A program made the position numbers and the translations under genes. From an uncultured Oscillospiraceae bacterium (GTDB lineage: Bacteria > Bacillota > Clostridia > Oscillospirales > Oscillospiraceae), in contig CAQCFX010000017.1 in NCBI GenBank assembly GCA_948766235.1, positions 12,822 to 29,895 of the forward strand: DNA of 17,074 nucleotides. The letters run 5' to 3'. Shown here piece after piece: positions 1-5,719 of this stretch. The notes under the pieces are model-generated. The model worked only from the letters and a program-made list of their open reading frames with translations, had not been told where the DNA came from and did no database searches. Each line of letters starts with the position of its first letter. The first letter of the stretch is position 1.

Positions 1-282
1 CCCCAGGGGACTCACTGCCGCTGGTACTATTCCGAGCTGGCTCCGGAGTCTCCCAAGGAGGAGGGCTTTGTCAAGCAGGCCGGGAATTATATGATTTACT
101 ACTATCGGGGCGATTACCACACCACCTATCAAGTCTTCCCCAAACTGCTCGATTACGCCCGGCGCAATCGCTTTCAAATCGGCGAATATATCTATGAGGA
201 GCCTTTAGCGGATGAAATCGTGGAGGTAAACCCAAGCCACTACGTCACCAGGATATCAATTCCTTTTACGCTCACTCCTTGA
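1..282 (+). CDS. C-terminal part of a transcription regulator with GyrI-like effector-binding domain (5' truncated by window edge)
   Basis: The reading frame is open from base 1 and stops with TGA at 280-282, leaving 93 residues of a longer protein. The segment with YYRGDYHTTYQVFPKLLDYA followed by GEYIYEEPLADEI and the ending HYVTRISIPF has the layout of the GyrI-like/AraC effector-binding domain. That domain sits at the C terminus of MerR-type (BmrR-like) regulators, where it binds amphipathic drugs or other small molecules. The DNA-binding N terminus lies outside the window, so a MerR or AraC partner domain is inferred, not seen. The first ATG inside the window (91) is internal to the domain and is not the start. 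A strong hairpin follows 73 bases after the stop. Confidence 0.7.
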   Translation, partial: PQGTHCRWYYSELAPESPKEEGFVKQAGNYMIYYYRGDYHTTYQVFPKLLDYARRNRFQIGEYIYEEPLADEIVEVNPSHYVTRISIPFTLTP

Positions 283-354
283 GAGGACCCCCTCCACACT
301 ATCCATATGGCTTGAAATATGCCCCATCAATTTCGCTGATTTGCCATAAAGCAA

Positions 355-388
355 GCAGGACCGCCGGATTTTGTTCCGGCGGTCCTGC
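355..388. terminator. Perfect 13-bp hairpin, probable terminator between convergent genes
   Basis: GCAGGACCGCCGG (355-367) and its exact reverse complement (376-388) enclose an 8-base loop. It lies between the regulator ending at 282 (+) and the DUF3788 gene ending at 502 (-), so it could end transcription from both sides. Neither flank has a clean T-run (ATTATAAG on +, TTGCTTTAT on -), so termination efficiency is uncertain. Confidence 0.65.
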
Positions 389-501
389 ATTATAAGAAAT
401 ATAGCTGCCCGACGAACCGGGCGTCAGCAAATATGGCTATACCAACGGGGTTCCATAACACACCCCCCATAAGCCGGCAAGCGCATAATCCGATAGTGAC
501 T

Positions 502-915
502 TCACTTTCTGTTGGGCTTTCTTTTGATTCTCAACAGTCTAATGAAATCATCAAACAAAGAAGTGTCCACCGGCTCAAACATGATCCATTTCCCATCATG
601 GTAAGTCTGCGCTTTGTCATATACTTCTTGAACTTCCTTTGCGTAACTTTCTCTATCTGTTTCAAATTTTAAACGTTCGTCTTTCCCCAATATAATCATA
701 AAACCCACGGAGTTTTCTCTTGCGTATAATGCACACAGCGTTTTACCACCCCGGCGATACTTATATTCATATTTCCATGCTTTGCCGCCTCTATCCCACA
801 AACAATCCATATCATATCTTTCGTCAATCAAAGCACACAGCTTATTCCATACATCATATAGAGATTTCCCAACCAAAGCCGCCATTTCTTCCTCGTTCGG
901 TATGGTATCAAGCAT
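502..915 (-). CDS. DUF3788 family protein
   Basis: The protein has 137 residues, the usual size for this family of unknown function. The family look is clear: an N-terminal helix with EEMAALVGKSLYDVWNKL, a central GKAWKYEYKYRRGGKTLCAL strand pair, a middle FMIILGKDE strand, and the C-terminal YHDGKWIMFEPVD followed by a basic tail (RIKRKPNRK). No signal peptide or membrane segment is visible, so it is probably cytoplasmic. The ORF extends upstream to 1017, but I start at the ATG at 915 because GGAGGG sits just before it and a good promoter (953-981) lies inside the longer reading frame. The gene is noticeably more AT-rich than its neighbours, which may reflect acquisition from elsewhere. It appears monocistronic. 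Its function is unknown. Confidence 0.85.
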   Translation of the reverse strand: MLDTIPNEEEMAALVGKSLYDVWNKLCALIDERYDMDCLWDRGGKAWKYEYKYRRGGKTLCALYARENSVGFMIILGKDERLKFETDRESYAKEVQEVYDKAQTYHDGKWIMFEPVDTSLFDDFIRLLRIKRKPNRK

Positions 916-952
916 ATTAGCCCTCCTACATAACTTCTGATTTGCCGCTCTG

Positions 953-981
953 ATTGTATCACAGCCCATTTTCAGTTTCAA
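953..981 (-). promoter_or_regulatory. Sigma-A type promoter of the DUF3788 gene
   Basis: Reading the minus strand, TTGAAA (976-981) and TACAAT (953-958) are separated by 17 bases. Initiation would fall near 946, giving a leader of about 30 bases with GGAGGG before the ATG at 915. A small 6-bp inverted repeat (985-1001) lies just upstream and may be the end of the preceding transcript. Confidence 0.65.
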
Positions 982-1038
982 GCTGCGATTCGTGAAATCG
1001 CCGGCGCCTGGATTCATTCACACAAAGGGGCAAAAAAT

Positions 1039-1587
1039 TTAGATCGATTTGCCCAGCTCGCGGGCGTCCTCCAGTTCCTTGCGCCCCTTGATATCGCCCG
1101 CGTCCATCACGCCGCCGCACAGCACTTTTCCAAGGTTTTTCCAACGCAGATGCTCCATCAGGTGGTCATAATAAAGGGCTACGTCCTCAAAGCCATGGCC
1201 CTCCGCCGCCATCAGCAGCGCGGAGGCTTTGTCGTTCCCCCGCAGCTGGTTGCCCTCGCCCTCCTCCAGCGCAAACAGGCGGTCGATGGCTGTGCGAAGC
1301 TGGCCGCTCATGTTCCAGTAGTACAGCGGGGTAGCCAGCACCACTACGTCACAGTCTTTTACTGCCGGATAGATTTTGTCCATATCGTCGCGCTGGACGC
1401 AGGGACATTCCCGCCCGCTGTGCCCGCCGAAGCAGCCCTTGCAGCCGTGGATGTCCATTCCGCCCAGGAAAAACTCCGTCACCGCATGGCCGGCGCTCTC
1501 CGCCCCCTCCGCAAACGATTTGACCAGCGCGGAGGTGTTGCCATTCTTTCGGGGACTGCCGTTTAGGATGACGATTTTCTTGCTCAT
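1039..1587 (-). CDS. Flavodoxin-fold NAD(P)H-dependent FMN reductase / iron-sulfur flavoprotein-like protein
   Basis: The protein has 182 residues with a typical flavodoxin-like FMN reductase pattern: a first strand and FMN phosphate loop (KIVILNGSPRKNGNTSALV, residues 4-22), a Cys cluster C49-x2-C52 with C61-x-C63, a DDM turn, and the FMN-ring loop ATPLYYWNMSGQLRTAIDR (85-103). Members transfer electrons from NAD(P)H through FMN to quinones, nitro compounds or flavins; the exact substrate cannot be read. The Cys cluster resembles that of iron-sulfur flavoproteins, though the spacing is not the classic one, so an Fe-S cluster is only possible. I start at ATG 1587 (MSKK) because AGGGAG precedes it. 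The upstream ATG at 1611 lacks a ribosome site. The gene is divergent from an HxlR regulator across a shared control region, the usual arrangement for quinone- or diamide-responsive reductases. Confidence 0.85.
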   Translation of the reverse strand: MSKKIVILNGSPRKNGNTSALVKSFAEGAESAGHAVTEFFLGGMDIHGCKGCFGGHSGRECPCVQRDDMDKIYPAVKDCDVVVLATPLYYWNMSGQLRTAIDRLFALEEGEGNQLRGNDKASALLMAAEGHGFEDVALYYDHLMEHLRWKNLGKVLCGGVMDAGDIKGRKELEDARELGKSI

Positions 1588-1623
1588 AGATGATGTACAC
1601 TCCCTGTTCATTTTTCAGCCGTC

Positions 1624-1652
1624 TTGACTTTGTTTCCGGCTTGTATTATCAT
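1624..1652 (+). promoter_or_regulatory. Probable promoter of the first HxlR gene
   Basis: TTGACT (1624-1629) and TATCAT (1647-1652) are spaced by 17 bases. Transcription would start near 1659, so the 1676-1703 inverted repeat would lie just downstream of the start, where a repressor can block elongation or initiation. Confidence 0.5.
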
Positions 1653-1678
1653 ATTAACATGAATCAGCAAAATGACAA
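1651..1678 (-). promoter_or_regulatory. Probable promoter of the flavodoxin-fold reductase
   Basis: On the minus strand, TTGTCA (1673-1678) and TAATAT (1651-1656) are spaced by 16 bases. The first three bases of the -35 element are the last three of the GTGCGTACTTG box, an overlap repeated exactly at the second HxlR divergon. Confidence 0.5.
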
Positions 1679-1703
1679 GTACGCACATCAAAGTGTGATA
1701 CTT
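1676..1703. promoter_or_regulatory. Putative HxlR operator
   Basis: Inverted half-sites AAGTACGCACA (1677-1687) and TGTGATACTT (1694-1703) surround a 6-base centre. The ends carry AGTA and TACT, the half-sites known from YodB-type HxlR regulators. The 11-mer CAAGTACGCAC recurs at 4721-4731 beside the other HxlR gene. Binding by the product of the adjacent HxlR gene is inferred. Confidence 0.5.
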
Positions 1704-1723
1704 ACCTAAAGGAGAGTGTGCAA

Positions 1724-2068
1724 ATGGGCCAGCGGTGCATCGCCAACGAGTGTCTCAGCGGCACAGGGTTCAGCTATACCCTGTCCCTCATTAACGGGAA
1801 GTACAAGATGACTATCCTCTACACGCTGATGGAGTTCGGCGTGGTTCGCTTCAACGAGATGAAGAAGTACATCGGGGAGATTTCCTACAAAACCCTCAGC
1901 GTGACGTTGAAGGAGCTGGAGACGGACGGCCTGGTTCACCGGGAGGAGTACCCTCAGATTCCCCCTAAGGTGGAATACAGCCTGACGCAGCGGGGTAAGT
2001 CGCTCATCCCCATCCTGGATGCCATGTGCGAGTGGGGCGACCAAAACCGCCTCCCTGCAGCAGATTGA
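1724..2068 (+). CDS. HxlR-family winged-helix regulator (redox sensor type)
   Basis: The protein has 114 residues. The HxlR signature is complete: an N-terminal Cys (C5, with C10 nearby), the GKYKMTILYTLMEFGVVRFNEMKK helix-turn region (25-48), IGEISYKTLSVTLKELETDGLVHRE (50-74), the wing YPQIPPKVEYSLTQRG (76-91) and the C-terminal dimer helix SLIPILDAMCEWG (93-105). YodB- and HypR-type members sense quinones, diamide or hypochlorite through the N-terminal Cys, so a thiol-based role is likely but not proven. I choose ATG 1724, eight bases after GGAGA; a GTG at 1718 is also in frame but sits too close to the ribosome site. It is divergent from the flavin reductase it probably controls, and a hairpin follows the stop. 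Confidence 0.88.
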   Translation: MGQRCIANECLSGTGFSYTLSLINGKYKMTILYTLMEFGVVRFNEMKKYIGEISYKTLSVTLKELETDGLVHREEYPQIPPKVEYSLTQRGKSLIPILDAMCEWGDQNRLPAAD

Positions 2069-2121
2069 AATGAACCAGGCGGGCCGCTGTTTCAAAAATT
2101 TCTTCGGCGCTCAGAAACACT

Positions 2122-2147
2122 GGGCCGGAAGCTGGAGCTTCCGGCCC
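2122..2147. terminator. Hairpin terminator shared by convergent genes
   Basis: GGGCCGGAAGC (2122-2132), loop TGGA, then the exact complement (2137-2147). It lies between the HxlR gene (+, ends 2068) and the sirtuin gene (-, ends 2182). The plus side runs into GCTTTCCCC and the minus side into GTGTTTCTG, so both are imperfect T-runs. Confidence 0.65.
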
Positions 2148-2181
2148 GGTACGCTTTCCCCTTCGCATTTCCCCGCCTGGG

Positions 2182-3054
2182 TCAGGACAGCAGCCGGGCC
2201 AGCACCTCGCCCACGTCGCCGTCGATGCAGATGGACTGCCCCTCAATTTCTCGGGGACAGACCGCCTGGCCGTAGTTGACGCAGGCATAGACGGCCTGGG
2301 GATTTTCCATTGTCATCCGCCAGAAGGGGTATTTGATAATGGACGGGGTGTTCCACCCTACCCCCAGTTCCAGAAACAGCACCCGCATTCCGTGGTGGCG
2401 GCGGAGAAATTCAGCGTACCGCCCGGCGGCGGCGTGCCACCCCTCGTCCTCCACAAACCCGCCGTCAGAGCGCAGGTTTATGGTCAGCGGCTTCCCGCAG
2501 CAGGGGCAGCGGGGAATCAGTTCTGTGGGCACGCGCATTCCTCTCTGCCGTTCCAGCATTTGACGTACCTGCTCCTCATTGTCCCAGGTCTCCCGGCAGC
2601 AGGGCTGTGAGCACTGGAACAGGCCGTAATCCCCCTGGGTGTAAAACAGCCGCTTTTTCTCAAAGCCCGCCAGCTGAAACTGATGGTCCACGTTGGTGGT
2701 AAGGACGAAGTAGTCCTTTTCCACTATTAGCGTTTTCAAATCATCGTACACTGGCTTGGGGGCTCTTTGATAGCGGTTCACAAAGATATGGCGGCTCCAC
2801 CAGGCCCAATATTCCTCCATCGTCTCAAAGGGATAAAAGCCCCCGGAGTACATATCCCGGATGCCGTATTTTTCTTTGAAGTCCCCAAAGCTTTTCTCAA
2901 ACCGCTCCCCGGAATAGGTCAGCCCCGCCGAGGCGGACAGCCCCGCCCCCGCGCCAATCACCACCGCGTCGGCCCGCTCCAGCGCCTCACGCAGACGGTC
3001 GATCCGGCCCGAGCAGTTCACGGTAGAGCTGGGCATCGATATCTTTGAAAACAT
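2182..3054 (-). CDS. SirTM-class sirtuin (macrodomain-linked SIR2 family, probable protein ADP-ribosyltransferase)
   Basis: The protein has 290 residues. The NAD site is clear: VVIGAGAGLSASAGLTYSG (31-49) and TTNVDHQF (119-126). The usual catalytic HG is replaced by QG in YTQGDYG (Q140). An Asn-Gln pair (here N121 and Q140) is the hallmark of class M sirtuins, described in Streptococcus and Staphylococcus, which ADP-ribosylate proteins rather than deacetylate them. Zinc ligands are likely C148, C152 or C153, and the pair in CPCC (183-186). The C-terminal Rossmann part has FLELGVGWNTPSII. The ATG at 3054 has AAGGTG seven bases upstream, so I keep it; translation would then start inside the 3' end of the macrodomain gene, with a 68-base overlap in another frame. 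In the pathogen operons the substrate is a lipoylated GcvH-like protein, which is not present in this window. Confidence 0.9.
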   Translation of the reverse strand: MFSKISMPSSTVNCSGRIDRLREALERADAVVIGAGAGLSASAGLTYSGERFEKSFGDFKEKYGIRDMYSGGFYPFETMEEYWAWWSRHIFVNRYQRAPKPVYDDLKTLIVEKDYFVLTTNVDHQFQLAGFEKKRLFYTQGDYGLFQCSQPCCRETWDNEEQVRQMLERQRGMRVPTELIPRCPCCGKPLTINLRSDGGFVEDEGWHAAAGRYAEFLRRHHGMRVLFLELGVGWNTPSIIKYPFWRMTMENPQAVYACVNYGQAVCPREIEGQSICIDGDVGEVLARLLS

Positions 3055-3790
3055 TGAAAATCACCTTCTTGACGGATGTTTCATGCCGGAGCAGCTCTGC
3101 GACGGTTTGCACCGCGATTTTGGCCGCCTCCCGGTTGGGAAAGCGGAACTCCCCGGTGGAGATGCAGCAAAAGGCCACGCTCTCCAAACCGTGCTCCGCG
3201 GCCAGCTCCAGGCAGGAACGGTAACAGCAGGCCAGCGCCTCCCGGTCCCGGTCCGTCACCTGCCCATGGACGATGGGCCCCACCGTATGCAGGACATACC
3301 GGGCGGGCAGGTTGTAGGCCCGAGTCAGCTTGGCCCGCCCGGTGGGCTCCTCATGCCCCTGGGCCTTCATGAGCCGGGCGCATTCCTCCCGGAGCTGAAG
3401 TCCCGCCGCCGAGTGGATGGCGTTGTCGATGCAGCCGTGACAGGGGTGGAAGCAGCCCAGCAGGGCGGCGTTGGCGGCGTTGACCACGGCGTCCGCGCGC
3501 AGGCGGGTGATGTCCCCCTGCCAGAGGGCGATTTTGGGGTGCGCGGCGGTGACGGGCAGGGCGTCCCCCTCCACCACCCCCCTCTCCTCCCGCTCCGCGC
3601 CCAGCAGCGCATCCTGGAGCTCCAGGAAATCCGCCCGGAGGGGCATGGGCGGGCGCACATTCATCAGGGCGCGCAGCAGGCGGCGCTGGCCGGCCGCGTC
3701 CCGGGAAACGGCCTCGCTCTGGGGCCGAAGCTCCGGCATCTCGCGCAAAAGAAACTCATTCAGGGCATGAACCTGCCGCGTGCGTTCCAT
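2987..3790 (-). CDS. Zinc-dependent macrodomain protein-ADP-ribose hydrolase
   Basis: The protein has 267 residues: an N-terminal helical region (1-75) and a macrodomain (about 84-260). Key motifs are LWQGDITRLRADAVVNAANAA (89-109), the zinc loop C113-x4-H118-x-C120 followed by IDNAIHSAAG, the phosphate region RYVLHTVGPIVHG (164-176), and FCCISTGEFRFPNREAA (207-223). This is the zinc-macrodomain type that removes ADP-ribose placed by SirTM sirtuins. The gene order macrodomain then SirTM on one strand is the known coupled arrangement. Start ATG 3790 has AGGAGG seven bases upstream. The 3' end overlaps the sirtuin start by 68 bases, suggesting linked translation. It probably works in the cytoplasm as the eraser in a reversible modification cycle. 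Confidence 0.92.
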   Translation of the reverse strand: MERTRQVHALNEFLLREMPELRPQSEAVSRDAAGQRRLLRALMNVRPPMPLRADFLELQDALLGAEREERGVVEGDALPVTAAHPKIALWQGDITRLRADAVVNAANAALLGCFHPCHGCIDNAIHSAAGLQLREECARLMKAQGHEEPTGRAKLTRAYNLPARYVLHTVGPIVHGQVTDRDREALACCYRSCLELAAEHGLESVAFCCISTGEFRFPNREAAKIAVQTVAELLRHETSVKKVIFNVFKDIDAQLYRELLGPDRPSA

Positions 3791-3809
3791 AAAAGCTCCT
3801 CCTTTTCCC

Positions 3810-3838
3810 GCTCCCTGCGGAGTTTACCCGCAGGGAGC
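3810..3838 (-). other. Intercistronic hairpin between the MBL-like and macrodomain genes
   Basis: An 11-bp perfect stem (GCTCCCTGCGG at 3810-3820, complement at 3828-3838) with a 7-base loop lies directly between the MBL-like stop and the macrodomain ribosome site. In the direction of transcription it is followed by GGGAAAAGGAGG, not a T-run, so it looks more like an mRNA stability or attenuation element than a clean intrinsic terminator. Confidence 0.55.
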
Positions 3839-3848
3839 TTTTCGCCGC

Positions 3849-4640
3849 TCAGCCAAAGAAAAACCCGGTGGTCATGTTCAGATAGTTTTCCCCGCTGTAG
3901 GCGGGATACTGCACCTTGACCGCCTTTTTGAACGCCTCCCCATCGGCGCAGGACGCCGCGATGGCCTTCAGCTGCTCCAGATAGTCAATCTTGGTCTGGG
4001 CGTCCTTCAAGTCCTCCGGCGTGTAGTGAGAAGTGAGGATCAGCTCATAACCCGTCTGGATATAGCCCTTCAGCTGGCTGATGATTCCGTCCGCATGGCC
4101 CGCCCCGGCCACGATGGAGTGGCAGTCATGGCCCAGCATATGGGTGTAGACCGCGTTTATCTCGGGAATCTCCACGTCGAAGGCCTCTGCGGTCTGATGG
4201 ATGACGAAGTCAATCCCGCCGATGGACACCGCTCCCTCGCCGATGATATGGGTGACGGTGTGGAGCGTGCTGTCGAAGGCGCCGCCAAAAACAGCGGTGA
4301 ACTGGTCGATGAGGGCCTTTCCCCCGCCGTTCTGGGAGTAGTCCACGGCGTTGGCGGTGGCGTACTTGGGGACCTGGGGCAGCAGGGAGCCGCCCGCTCC
4401 GTGATAGGCCACCAGCAGCCCGGCCACCGCTTTGCCCTCCAGGTACTTGGCCAGCGCGGCGATGTTGTCCTTGAAGCAGGGCGGCTCCAGCACCACCCAC
4501 TGCCCCGCCTTTTCCACCAGGAACACCTCGTCGCTGAGGGGGTCGCCGGTCTGATAGGCGTGGAGCTTCACGCCGCCGAAGTCATAGATGTGCATCTCGC
4601 CCTGGTCCAGCTTGATGGTGGTAAAATCCCGTTTGTTCAT
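3849..4640 (-). CDS. MBL-fold-like protein with degenerate metal site
   Basis: The protein has 263 residues and resembles metallo-beta-lactamase-fold hydrolases: an early beta-sandwich (EVFLVEKAGQWVVLEPP, 38-54), a strand ending LLVAYHGAGG (75-84) where the HxHxDH metal motif is expected, then THMLGHDCHSIV (166-177, equivalent to the GHTxGS region) and LILTSHYTPED (200-210). Only H80, H171 and H205 stay at metal-like positions. The second and third His and the Asp of HxHxDH are missing, so classic dinuclear zinc chemistry is doubtful. A mononuclear enzyme or a binding protein is possible. AGGAGG lies eight bases before ATG 4640. It is the first gene after the HxlR-side promoter and likely heads the macrodomain-SirTM transcript, 58 bases upstream of the macrodomain gene. 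I do not know its substrate. Confidence 0.7.
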   Translation of the reverse strand: MNKRDFTTIKLDQGEMHIYDFGGVKLHAYQTGDPLSDEVFLVEKAGQWVVLEPPCFKDNIAALAKYLEGKAVAGLLVAYHGAGGSLLPQVPKYATANAVDYSQNGGGKALIDQFTAVFGGAFDSTLHTVTHIIGEGAVSIGGIDFVIHQTAEAFDVEIPEINAVYTHMLGHDCHSIVAGAGHADGIISQLKGYIQTGYELILTSHYTPEDLKDAQTKIDYLEQLKAIAASCADGEAFKKAVKVQYPAYSGENYLNMTTGFFFG

Positions 4641-4694
4641 GTTTGTTTCCTCCTGTTTTTTGGTTTTTGCAGGTTGTTTTCTCCTGTTGCCATT

Positions 4695-4723
4695 ACTGTA
4701 TCTCAGAACGGTCCCAGCCGCAA
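4695..4723 (-). promoter_or_regulatory. Probable promoter of the MBL-like/macrodomain/SirTM cassette
   Basis: On the minus strand, TTGCGG (4718-4723) and TACAGT (4695-4700) are spaced by 17 bases. As at the first HxlR divergon, the first three bases of the -35 element are the last three of the GTGCGTACTTG box. Confidence 0.45.
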
Positions 4724-4731
4724 GTACGCAC
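4721..4731. promoter_or_regulatory. Putative HxlR box (copy 2)
   Basis: CAAGTACGCAC is identical to 1676-1686. Both copies lie between an HxlR gene and a divergent gene, and both overlap the -35 element of the divergent gene at the same offset. A TACT half-site follows at 4740-4743. Confidence 0.5.
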
Positions 4732-4743
4732 TTTTCTTTTACT

Positions 4744-4763
4744 CAGTCACCTTTTTGTGACTG
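4744..4763. promoter_or_regulatory. Inverted repeat in the HxlR-MBL intergenic region
   Basis: CAGTCAC (4744-4750) and GTGACTG (4757-4763) flank CTTTTT. The repeat lies just upstream of the HxlR -35 element and upstream of the MBL-like promoter, a position suited to a second regulator or an activator site. Its role is unknown. Confidence 0.35.
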
Positions 4764-4768
4764 CCCCC

Positions 4769-4797
4769 TTGACGGACAGGGCGGGGCAGATTATGAT
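4769..4797 (+). promoter_or_regulatory. Promoter of the second HxlR gene
   Basis: TTGACG (4769-4774) and TATGAT (4792-4797) are separated by 17 bases. The start would fall near 4804, inside the palindrome at 4796-4816. Confidence 0.65.
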
Positions 4798-4816
4798 TTG
4801 TATGTTACATACAAAT
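4796..4816. promoter_or_regulatory. 21-bp perfect palindrome, probable HxlR autoregulatory operator
   Basis: ATTTGTATG (4796-4804), centre TTA, then CATACAAAT (4808-4816). It overlaps the end of the -10 element and the expected start site of the HxlR gene and ends ten bases before its ribosome site, so bound protein would block transcription. HxlR dimers bind such symmetric AT-rich sites. Confidence 0.65.
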
Positions 4817-4838
4817 TGAATTGTTAGGAGGCTTTTTG

Positions 4839-5174
4839 ATGCTGACAAAAGAAGAAATGCCCGTCTGCCCGGTGGCCACCACCGTGGCCCTCATCGGGAG
4901 CAAGTGGAAGCTCCTCATCATCCGCAACCTCCGCAGCCGCCCCTGGCGGTTCAATGAGCTAAAGAGGGATTTGGCGGGCATCAGCCAAAAAAGCCTGACC
5001 GACAGCCTGCGCTCCCTGGAGGAGGATGGGGTAGTCGTCCGCACGGTCTACCCCGAGGTGCCGCCCCGGGTGGAATACTCCCTGAGCGAGCTGGGGCAGT
5101 CCATGGGGCCTATTCTGGACGCCATGGCCGCCTTTGGCTCCAACTACCAGGCGCTGCTCAGGGCCGACGGCTGA
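4839..5174 (+). CDS. HxlR-family winged-helix regulator (second copy)
   Basis: The protein has 111 residues with a single Cys (C10, in MPVCPVATTVALIGSKWK), the position of the redox-sensing Cys of YodB/HypR-type HxlR proteins. The rest is typical: LLIIRNLRSRPWRFNELKRDL (25-45), GISQKSLTDSLRSLEEDGVV (47-66), wing YPEVPPRVEYSLSELG (71-86) and dimer helix MGPILDAMAAFG (89-100). ATG 4839 has AGGAGG seven bases upstream; the TTG at 4821 that extends the frame lies before that ribosome site and is rejected. The gene is divergent from the MBL-like/macrodomain/SirTM genes and is the best candidate for their regulator. Which signal it senses is unknown. Confidence 0.88.
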   Translation: MLTKEEMPVCPVATTVALIGSKWKLLIIRNLRSRPWRFNELKRDLAGISQKSLTDSLRSLEEDGVVVRTVYPEVPPRVEYSLSELGQSMGPILDAMAAFGSNYQALLRADG

Positions 5175-5307
5175 ATGCTCCCCCGGCTCAGGTCTGTCGA
5201 AATAGCGGGCGTGTTTTGGGGAAATTGGGCATTGACTTTTTCGCAGAGCGCGCGCGGCATTGCTGCTGCTGATACGGTATTTATATCGAGTTTTTTGATT
5301 TCACCTG

Positions 5308-5336
5308 TTGACAAACCTCCGCCGTCGGCATATACT
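5308..5336 (+). promoter_or_regulatory. Promoter of the arsR-like operon
   Basis: TTGACA (5308-5313) and TATACT (5331-5336) with a 17-base spacer form one of the best consensus promoters in the window. The ArsR box starts four bases after the -10 element. Confidence 0.75.
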
Positions 5337-5339
5337 AAT

Positions 5340-5361
5340 CACATCAAATTTTTTTGATGTG
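5340..5361. promoter_or_regulatory. ArsR-type operator 1
   Basis: CACATCAAA (5340-5348), TTTT, TTTGATGTG (5353-5361) form a perfect inverted repeat over the transcription start region. The core ATCAAA-N4-TTTGAT matches the ATCAA/TTGAT half-sites known for SmtB/ArsR repressors. An imperfect related site (ATCGAG...TTGAT, 5285-5299) lies upstream of the -35 element. Confidence 0.7.
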
Positions 5362-5370
5362 AGGTTGGCA

Positions 5371-5703
5371 ATGGATAACGAACTGCAAAAAAACGCAAAG
5401 GTATTCAAGGCTCTGTGCGACCCCAACCGGCTGGCCATCCTGGAATTGCTGCGCAGCGGCGAAAAATGCGCCTGTGTCCTATTGGAGCAGCTGGAACTGA
5501 CGCAATCCGGCCTTTCCTACCATATGAAGATACTTTGTGAATCGGGCATTGTGGCCAGCCGCCAGGATGGGAAGTGGACCCACTACCGCCTGAGCGGCGA
5601 GGGCCGGGAGAGAGCCATGGAATTGCTCAAGCGGCTCACCACGCCATACGCAGAACAGCAGGACAGCGGCTGTACTTGCCAAGGCGGGAGAATGGCCACC
5701 TGA
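5371..5703 (+). CDS. ArsR-family metalloregulatory repressor
   Basis: The protein has 110 residues. After the short N terminus comes AKVFKALCDPNRLAILELL (9-27), then GEKCACVLLEQLELTQSGLSYHM (30-52), the recognition helix (QSGLSYHMKIL) and the wing with SRQDGKWTHYRLSG. The C33-x-C35 pair is at the alpha-3 position where ArsR proteins bind As(III) or Sb(III). A second Cys pair (GCTC) lies at the C terminus and could add a thiol ligand. I start at ATG 5371, with GAGG six bases upstream; the longer ORF from 5308 would begin inside the promoter and operator. It heads an operon with a permease and a thioredoxin-like gene and probably represses both its own promoter and the internal one. Metal or metalloid sensing is inferred from family and neighbours. 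Confidence 0.87.
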   Translation: MDNELQKNAKVFKALCDPNRLAILELLRSGEKCACVLLEQLELTQSGLSYHMKILCESGIVASRQDGKWTHYRLSGEGRERAMELLKRLTTPYAEQQDSGCTCQGGRMAT

Positions 5704-5719
5704 AACGGCGGCATTTCTC

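Noticed and set aside
407..422. Small GCCCG/CGGGC hairpin
   Set aside because: Only five base pairs with no T-run, expected by chance in this composition.
3083..3919. 278-codon plus-strand frame over the macrodomain gene
   Set aside because: Low-complexity shadow of the macrodomain coding sequence, without a ribosome site.
3780..4760. 326-codon open frame on the plus strand over the MBL-like gene
   Set aside because: It is the mirror of a strongly supported minus-strand gene. It crosses the cassette promoter region and shows no recognisable domain.
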